Shown here one piece after another: positions 6,951-12,136 of a stretch of DNA of 12,136 nt (position 1 is the first letter of the stretch; every line of letters starts with the position of its first letter). Made by a program: the position numbers and the translations under genes. The notes under the pieces were generated by a model. The model was not told the origin of the DNA and made no database searches. It saw nothing but the letters and a program-made list of their open reading frames with translations. The stretch comes from an uncultured Flavobacteriaceae bacterium. Lineage in GTDB: Bacteria > Bacteroidota > Bacteroidia > Flavobacteriales > Flavobacteriaceae. The DNA lies in the NCBI GenBank assembly GCA_938018045.1, contig CALIIP010000071.1, positions 1-12,136 of the forward strand. The letters run 5' to 3'.

Positions 6951-7005
6951 CATTCCAAAATTGCCGCTATATATTAAGGTATGTTTTGTTAAATAATATA
7001 AAAAT

Positions 7006-9501
7006 ATGGCTAAGAATTTAGTAATAGTTGAGTCACCAGCAAAAGCAAAAACGATAGAAAAATTTCTTGGAAAAGATTTTCAAGTAGAGTCAAGTTTTGG
7101 GCATATTGCAGATTTACCTTCCAAGGAATTGGGAATAAATGTAGATGGTGATTTTATGCCAAACTATATTGTATCAACCGATAAAAAAGCAGTTGTTAGC
7201 AAATTAAAGGCATTAGCAAAAAAAGCAGATACTGTTTGGTTAGCAAGTGATGAGGATAGAGAGGGAGAAGCAATCGCTTGGCATTTATCAGAACAGTTGA
7301 AACTGAAGGAAGAGAATACAAAACGTATTGTTTTTCATGAGATTACAAAGAAAGCGATTTTGAAAGCTGTTGAAAATCCGAGAGAAATAAATTATAATTT
7401 AGTAAACGCACAACAAGCAAGAAGAGTGCTCGATAGATTGGTTGGTTATGAATTATCACCAGTTTTGTGGCGAAAGGTTAAAGGAGGTTTATCTGCAGGA
7501 AGAGTTCAATCTGTTACTGTAAGATTAGTTGTAGAACGTGAACGAGAAATTTTAGGCTTTCAACCAAAAGCATCTTATAGAGTTGATGCTGAGTTTACAA
7601 ATAAAACAGGAAAGAAATTTAAGGCTAAGTTGCCAAAGAATTTTGACACAAAGAAAGAAGCGGAGGCTTTTTTAAATTCTTGTAAAGGAACAGATTTTTC
7701 TATATCAGACTTAAAAAAGACGCCAGCAAAAAAATCACCAGCAGCTCCCTTTACAACATCTACATTGCAGCAAGAAGCATCAAGAAAATTATATTTTCCT
7801 GTTGCAAAAACGATGATGATGGCACAGCGTTTATATGAAGCTGGACTTATAACTTATATGAGAACCGATAGCGTAAATTTATCAGATGATGCTAAAAACG
7901 CTGCTCAAATGGAAATCACTTCTTCATATGGAGAAGAGTATAGTAAGCCTAGAAATTTTAAGACGAAAGCCAAAGGAGCTCAAGAAGCACACGAAGCAAT
8001 TCGACCAACAAATATGGATGTACATTCTGTTTCGGTTGACTATGATCAAGATAGATTGTATAGTTTGATATGGAAACGTACGATTGCATCACAAATGAGT
8101 GAAGCGCAATTAGAACGTACCAATGTGAAGATTCAAAACTCTAATAACGATAAGATTTTCACTGCAAATGGTGAAGTTATAAAGTTTGATGGATTCTTGA
8201 AAGTATATCTTGAAGGAAACGATAATGAAGATGAAGAGCAAGAAGGAATGTTACCTCAAATGTCTATAGGAGAATTATTAAACGACAATTATATCACAGC
8301 AACAGAACGTTATACAAGACCAAAAGGGCGTTTTACAGAAGCATCTTTAGTAAAGCAATTAGAAGAATTAGGGATTGGAAGACCTTCTACATACGCACCA
8401 ACTATTTCTACGGTTCAACGTAGAGGATATGTTGAAAAAGGTACTGTTGATGGTGTTGAAAGAGAATATGTTCAATTAACTTTGAAAGATGGTGCTGTTG
8501 CGTCAAAAGATTTGACAGAAAAAGTAGGCTCTGATAAAGGAAAATTAGTTCCAACAGATATTGGAAATATTGTAAATGACTTTTTAGTTGCCAATTTCGC
8601 CAATATTCTTGATTATGGATTTACAGCCAAAGTAGAATCTGATTTTGATGATATTGCAGACGGGAAAGAAGATTGGATAAAAATGATAAAAGGTTTTTAT
8701 GGTGATTTTCATCCAACAGTAGAGCATGTAAAAGAGCATGCAGAAAGAGAATCTGGTGAACGTATTTTAGGAAAACATCCAGAATCAGGAAAAACAGTTT
8801 TAGTGCGTTTAGGAAAGTTTGGACCAATGGTTCAAATAGGCGATAGAGAAGATGAAGATAAGAAATTTGCAAGTTTACAAGGAGATCAAACGCTTGGAAA
8901 TATTGAATTAAAAGATGCTTTAGATTTATTTTTATTACCAAAGAATCTTGGAAATTATGAAAGTGAAGAAGTAGTTGTTTCTAATGGTCGTTTTGGACCA
9001 TATGTACGTTTTGGCGATATGTTTGTGTCATTAGAAAAGGGAGAAAATCCTATGACTGTTGATTTAGATAGAGCTATTGAATTGATTGCAGCAAAAAGAA
9101 AAGCAGACGCTCCAATTGCTGAATACGAAAAGTTACCTGTTCAGAAAGGAGTTGGACGTTTTGGGCCATTTATCAAATGGAACAGTATGTTTATCAATGT
9201 AAACAAGAAATATGATTTTGATAATTTAACCTTTGATAATATTGTTGAATTAATTGAAACGAAGAAGCAGAAAGAGATTGATAAAGTAATTCATAATTGG
9301 GAAGAAGAAGGAATACGAGTAGAAAAGGCTCGTTGGGGACGTTTTAATATCCTCAAAGGAAAAATAAAAATAGAGTTGCCAAAAACAACTAAAGCTGATA
9401 AATTAACGCTTGAAGAAGTGCAAGCTATTATCGAAAAAAAGACTCCAAAAAAGAAAGTAAAAAAGAAAACAACTAAGAAAAAAGTAGCGAAAAAGAAATA
9501 A
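7006..9501 (+). CDS. topA: DNA topoisomerase I (type IA)
   Basis: TopA relaxes negative supercoils by cutting one strand and passing the other through. The 831-residue protein begins with a Toprim domain: LVIVESPAKAKTIEKFLG with the catalytic glutamate E9, and the acidic triad D82, D84, E86 in SDEDREGEAIAWH. The core follows (LDRLVGYELSPVLW, SAGRVQSV), with the active-site tyrosine Y284 in LITYMRTDS and the GAQEAHEAIRPT motif at about 324-335. The C-terminus has no Cys4 zinc fingers. Instead it carries about four toprim-C-type repeats, recognisable as LGKFGPMVQIG (602-612), GRFGPYVRFG (661-670), GRFGPFIKW (717-725) and a weaker GRFNILKG (778-785), then a lysine-rich tail (811-831) likely to bind DNA. 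The start ATG opens the conserved motif. The arginase-like gene starts 49 bases downstream. Confidence 0.98.
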   Translation: MAKNLVIVESPAKAKTIEKFLGKDFQVESSFGHIADLPSKELGINVDGDFMPNYIVSTDKKAVVSKLKALAKKADTVWLASDEDREGEAIAWHLSEQLKLKEENTKRIVFHEITKKAILKAVENPREINYNLVNAQQARRVLDRLVGYELSPVLWRKVKGGLSAGRVQSVTVRLVVEREREILGFQPKASYRVDAEFTNKTGKKFKAKLPKNFDTKKEAEAFLNSCKGTDFSISDLKKTPAKKSPAAPFTTSTLQQEASRKLYFPVAKTMMMAQRLYEAGLITYMRTDSVNLSDDAKNAAQMEITSSYGEEYSKPRNFKTKAKGAQEAHEAIRPTNMDVHSVSVDYDQDRLYSLIWKRTIASQMSEAQLERTNVKIQNSNNDKIFTANGEVIKFDGFLKVYLEGNDNEDEEQEGMLPQMSIGELLNDNYITATERYTRPKGRFTEASLVKQLEELGIGRPSTYAPTISTVQRRGYVEKGTVDGVEREYVQLTLKDGAVASKDLTEKVGSDKGKLVPTDIGNIVNDFLVANFANILDYGFTAKVESDFDDIADGKEDWIKMIKGFYGDFHPTVEHVKEHAERESGERILGKHPESGKTVLVRLGKFGPMVQIGDREDEDKKFASLQGDQTLGNIELKDALDLFLLPKNLGNYESEEVVVSNGRFGPYVRFGDMFVSLEKGENPMTVDLDRAIELIAAKRKADAPIAEYEKLPVQKGVGRFGPFIKWNSMFINVNKKYDFDNLTFDNIVELIETKKQKEIDKVIHNWEEEGIRVEKARWGRFNILKGKIKIELPKTTKADKLTLEEVQAIIEKKTPKKKVKKKTTKKKVAKKK

Positions 9502-9550
9502 TTTGTTAAATTCGCTTATTGTTAAACCCCAAAAACCGACTCAAATTAGT

Positions 9551-10708
9551 ATGAGTTTTGACTATTTACGTCCAGTAGACGATGCTGTTCTTGCGCATTT
9601 AATGTTGCAACCAGATCAAACACTTGGTCACCATATCGACATCCATTCTACTCAGAATGGCATTCCAGATTTAGATGGAGTGCGTCTTGTTATTGTTGGT
9701 GTTGAAGAAGGTCGTAGAGCGATAGATAATGAAGAAACAGGTCAAGGATTAAGTGAAATCAGAAAACAAATTTATCAACTTTTTCCAGGAAGTTGGATAA
9801 CTAAAATTGCCGATTTAGGTAATATTCCACAAGGAAATACTGTAGAAGACACTTATTTTGCAGTTAGTGAATTACTTTCAAATTTATTAAAAAAGAATAT
9901 TATTCCAATAATTATTGGAGGAGGTCAAGATTTGACATATGCCAATTATCGCGCATACGATAGTTTAGAGCAAATGGTTAATATTGTATCGATAGATAAT
10001 AAATTTGACTTTGGAACTATACAAGATGGAGTGACTTCACAATCATATTTGAGTTCGATTGTGATGGAGAAACCAAACAATTTATTTAATTTTAGTAATA
10101 TAGGTTATCAGACTTTTTTCAATCCGCAAGAAGAAATAGATTTAATTAATGATTTGTTTTTTGATGCTTATAGATTAGGTGAGGTTGTAAATAAAATTGA
10201 GTTAGTAGAGCCTATTCTTCGTGATGCTGATATTGTATCTATAGATATTAGCGCAATTCGCAATAGCGAAGCACCAGCAAATAATAATGCAACACCAAAT
10301 GGTTTTTATGGCGAAGATATCTGTTCAATTTCACGTTATGCAGGTATAAGTGATAAAGTGAGTTCATTCGGAATTTATGAATTTAATTATAAGTTAGACA
10401 ATAAAAGACAAACATCACAGTTAATAGCGCAAGCTATTTGGTATTTTATCGAAGGTGTAAATTGTAGAACGAATGATTATCCGTTTGGAACAAAAGAAAA
10501 ATATCAGAAGTTTATTGTCCCAATGGAAGATGAAGTTTTGAACTTTTATAAAAGTAATAAAAGTGGAAGATGGTGGATGGAAATTAACTTTAATAATAAT
10601 AAATACGAAAGACATTCGTTAATACCTTGTACATATCAAGATTATTTGAATGCAAACGAGCAGGAAATACCAGACAGATGGTATAAAACATTAAAAAAAG
10701 TCCTTTAA
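9551..10708 (+). CDS. Arginase/formimidoylglutamase-fold protein, probable pseudoenzyme
   Basis: The 385-residue protein has the ureohydrolase (arginase, agmatinase, formimidoylglutamase) fold, seen in IIPIIIGGGQDLTYANYRA and VNIVSIDNKFDFG. The canonical manganese ligands are H, D-x-H-x-D and D-x-D. Here they read Q126 (GGGQD instead of GGGHD), D149, K151, D153, D232 and S234 (SIDIS, then R237 where D of the DP motif usually stands). Three of six ligands, including both histidines, are lost, so hydrolysis of guanidino-type substrates is unlikely. An extra C-terminal part (about 300-385) contains SGRWWMEINF and an IPDRWYKTLKK tail. I chose the ATG at 9551 because MSFDYLRPVDD starts a typical N-terminus; a TTG at 9503 would add 16 unconvincing residues. 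It lies between topA and gldK, likely cotranscribed with topA. Automatic pipelines may call it formimidoylglutamase; that name would mislead. Confidence 0.85.
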   Translation: MSFDYLRPVDDAVLAHLMLQPDQTLGHHIDIHSTQNGIPDLDGVRLVIVGVEEGRRAIDNEETGQGLSEIRKQIYQLFPGSWITKIADLGNIPQGNTVEDTYFAVSELLSNLLKKNIIPIIIGGGQDLTYANYRAYDSLEQMVNIVSIDNKFDFGTIQDGVTSQSYLSSIVMEKPNNLFNFSNIGYQTFFNPQEEIDLINDLFFDAYRLGEVVNKIELVEPILRDADIVSIDISAIRNSEAPANNNATPNGFYGEDICSISRYAGISDKVSSFGIYEFNYKLDNKRQTSQLIAQAIWYFIEGVNCRTNDYPFGTKEKYQKFIVPMEDEVLNFYKSNKSGRWWMEINFNNNKYERHSLIPCTYQDYLNANEQEIPDRWYKTLKKVL

Positions 10709-10718
10709 AAAAAGGATT
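10699..10718. other. Weak hairpin across the arginase-like stop codon
   Basis: TCCTTT (10701-10706) and AAAGGA (10711-10716) form a stem with an AAAA loop, extendable by one G-U and one A-U pair. It overlaps the TAA stop at 10706-10708. No U-tract follows on the plus strand, so termination before gldK would be inefficient at best; read-through into gldK is possible. Confidence 0.35.
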
Positions 10719-10730
10719 AAAAATAAAGAA

Positions 10731-10766
10731 AAACTTAATTGTTATTGAGAAAATAATATTAAGTTT
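10731..10766. repeat. Inverted repeat overlapping the gldK promoter region
   Basis: AAACTTAAT (10731-10739) and ATTAAGTTT (10758-10766) are perfect 9-base inverted halves. Inside them TTATT (10742-10746) pairs with AATAA (10752-10756), leaving a GAGAA loop. The whole element is 36 bases and ends 30 bases before the gldK start codon. No T-tract follows. It coincides with the candidate promoter at 10739-10767, so an operator is a reasonable guess. Confidence 0.55.
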
Positions 10767-10767
10767 A
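10739..10767 (+). promoter_or_regulatory. Candidate gldK promoter
   Basis: TTG (10739-10741) is followed after 18 bases by TAAGTTTA (10760-10767), which matches seven of the eight positions of TAnnTTTG. The expected start near 10773 leaves about 24 leader bases. Its two elements fall in the two arms of the inverted repeat. The match is imperfect, and transcription from topA could also reach gldK. Confidence 0.45.
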
Positions 10768-10796
10768 CGCGAATTTAGAAAGAGATACATTTTATT

Positions 10797-12134
10797 ATGA
10801 AAAAAATAGCATTATATATACTGTTTATTACAATAGTTTATAGTTGTGGTAAGAATGACAAAGGAGAATTGGTTGGAGCAAAATCTAATAGTCAGTGGAA
10901 CGCAGAGAAACCTTATGGAATGACTTTAATTCCTGGAGGTTCTTTTACTATGGGAAAGCAAGATGAGGATGTTTCTGGTGCCCTAACTTCACCTGCAAGA
11001 ACAGTAACAGTAAGACCATTTTATATGGATGAAACTGAAATCACAAATAGTGAGTATAAAGAATTTGTTTTTTGGGTAAGAGATTCTATTGTAAGAACAG
11101 AGTTAGCTATAATGGCTGATTTGTATTCAGATGCCGAAGACCCAGCGTCACCACTTGCAGCATATCAATATAAAGCGACAGATACAACAGACGCTTCAGC
11201 TTACGAAAAATATATGGCAGATAAAATGCCAGATGAAAGAAGACTTAATTGGGATGAAGAATTGATTTGGGATACTGCAGAATTTCCAGATGAGTATTAT
11301 GTTGAAGTTATGGTAGATTCTATGTTCATACCAGTAGAAGAGAGTTTCAACGGTCAAAGAATGTTGAAGACTGAAAAATTAAAGTATAAATATTCTTGGT
11401 TAGATAAAGAATCAGCAGCAAGAGATCAAGGAAATAGAAAAGATTATATCAAGCATAGTGTTGTAGAGGTTTATCCAGATACAACAGTTTGGGTTAAAGA
11501 TTTTGATTATTCTTATAATGATCCAATGCATCAAGATTACTTTCATCATCAAGCTTATGAAGATTATCCAGTTGTAGGTGTGACTTGGGCACAAGCGAAA
11601 GCATTTTGTAGCTGGAGAACAAAAAAGAAAAACGATTATTTGAACACGAAAAAACGACTTGCAACTGTACCACATTTTAGATTGGCAACAGAGGCAGAAT
11701 GGGAATATGCAGCTCGTGGAGGTCTAGAATTCTCGACATACCCCTGGGGAACTGGAGGTACAACAAGTGATAGAGGATGTTTCTTAGCAAACTTTAAACC
11801 GAGAAGAGGTGATTATGCAGTTGATGGTTCGCTATATACAGTAGAAGCAAAATCGTATAATGTAAATGATTACGGTTTATATAATATGGCCGGTAATGTT
11901 GCTGAATGGACAAATACAGCATATAATGAAGCTTCTTACTATTTAGGGTCTACAATGAATCCTAATGTAGAAGACAAAACAAATCATAGAAAAGTAATAA
12001 GAGGAGGCTCATGGAAAGATGTAGCATACTTTTTAGAGGTAAGTACTCGTGATTATGAATATGCAGATTCTGCAAGAAGTTATATTGGCTTTAGAACTGC
12101 ACAAGATTATTTAGGTACTGATCTTAACCCTTAA
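10797..12134 (+). CDS. gldK: GldK, type IX secretion/gliding lipoprotein (FGE-like fold)
   Basis: GldK (PorK in Porphyromonas) is an outer-membrane-anchored lipoprotein of the type IX secretion system and forms a periplasmic ring with GldN; it is needed for gliding in motile relatives. The 445-residue product has a lipoprotein signal ending YSC with lipidated C17. The formylglycine-generating-enzyme (sulfatase-modifying factor) fold is plain: MTLIPGGSFTMG (42-53), YPVVGVTWAQAKAFCSW (257-273), FRLATEAEWEYAARGG (294-309), YGLYNMAGNVAEWT (359-372), RKVIRGGSW (398-406) and YIGFRTA (429-435). A GldK-type acidic insertion of about 160 residues splits it between about 95 and 255. The paired active-site cysteines of true FGE after the RGGS motif are absent, so the role is structural. 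The gene is complete, ending two bases before the window edge; gldL, gldM and gldN are expected next. Confidence 0.96.
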   Translation: MKKIALYILFITIVYSCGKNDKGELVGAKSNSQWNAEKPYGMTLIPGGSFTMGKQDEDVSGALTSPARTVTVRPFYMDETEITNSEYKEFVFWVRDSIVRTELAIMADLYSDAEDPASPLAAYQYKATDTTDASAYEKYMADKMPDERRLNWDEELIWDTAEFPDEYYVEVMVDSMFIPVEESFNGQRMLKTEKLKYKYSWLDKESAARDQGNRKDYIKHSVVEVYPDTTVWVKDFDYSYNDPMHQDYFHHQAYEDYPVVGVTWAQAKAFCSWRTKKKNDYLNTKKRLATVPHFRLATEAEWEYAARGGLEFSTYPWGTGGTTSDRGCFLANFKPRRGDYAVDGSLYTVEAKSYNVNDYGLYNMAGNVAEWTNTAYNEASYYLGSTMNPNVEDKTNHRKVIRGGSWKDVAYFLEVSTRDYEYADSARSYIGFRTAQDYLGTDLNP

Positions 12135-12136
12135 AA

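Noticed and set aside
9433..9498. Lysine-rich repeats at the topA end as a sign of frameshift or repeat expansion
   Set aside because: Basic Lys-rich tails are common in TopA proteins that lack zinc fingers, and the frame is intact to the stop.
9503..9550. N-terminal extension of the arginase-like gene from a TTG start
   Set aside because: The 16 added residues look like untranslated spacer, and the ATG at 9551 begins the sequence typical of the family.
10786..10793. TACATTTT as a -7 box for gldK
   Set aside because: It ends only 3 bases before the ATG, so transcription would start at or inside the start codon.

Overview
The window is AT-rich core chromosome (about one third G+C by eye) of a member of the Bacteroidota, most likely family Flavobacteriaceae. 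Three things point there. The last gene is gldK, a type IX secretion/gliding lipoprotein gene. The likely promoters match the Bacteroidota form (TTG, about 18-23 bases, TAnnTTTG). Start codons lack Shine-Dalgarno sequences. Several proteins (SecG with a Gly/Ser-rich cytoplasmic loop, MiaB with a W-Y-G-G-G-L insertion, TopA with toprim-C repeats instead of zinc fingers) look like the flavobacterial forms. The genus cannot be fixed from the sequence alone.

Left half, minus strand. Reading in the direction of transcription: miaB (tRNA ms2i6A methylthiotransferase); then, after a 159-base repeat-containing gap, a tight operon of a sigma-54-type AAA+ activator without an N-terminal sensor, an LptE-family outer-membrane lipoprotein, a soluble TPR-like protein and SecG. 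A strong hairpin/T-tract terminator follows secG. Next comes a separate groES-groEL unit with its own promoter, an unusually structured 142-base spacer between the two genes, and a bidirectional terminator at the left edge. The operon joins a regulator to envelope-biogenesis parts (LPS transport, Sec translocon); the chaperonins stand apart.

Right half, plus strand. Divergent promoters in a 196-base gap serve miaB (minus) and topA (plus). topA is followed after 49 bases by an arginase/formimidoylglutamase-fold protein that has lost three of the six canonical manganese ligands. After an 88-base gap with a promoter-overlapping inverted repeat comes gldK, complete and ending two bases before the window does. 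gldL, gldM and gldN are expected just outside.

No mobile element, CRISPR array, tRNA or rRNA is visible, and no gene-free stretch exceeds 200 bases. There is no clear new multi-gene system. The best leads are the degenerate arginase-like protein next to the T9SS locus, the sensor-less sigma-54 activator with a long acidic/coiled linker in an envelope operon, and three non-coding structured spacers (groES-groEL, upstream of the activator, upstream of gldK).
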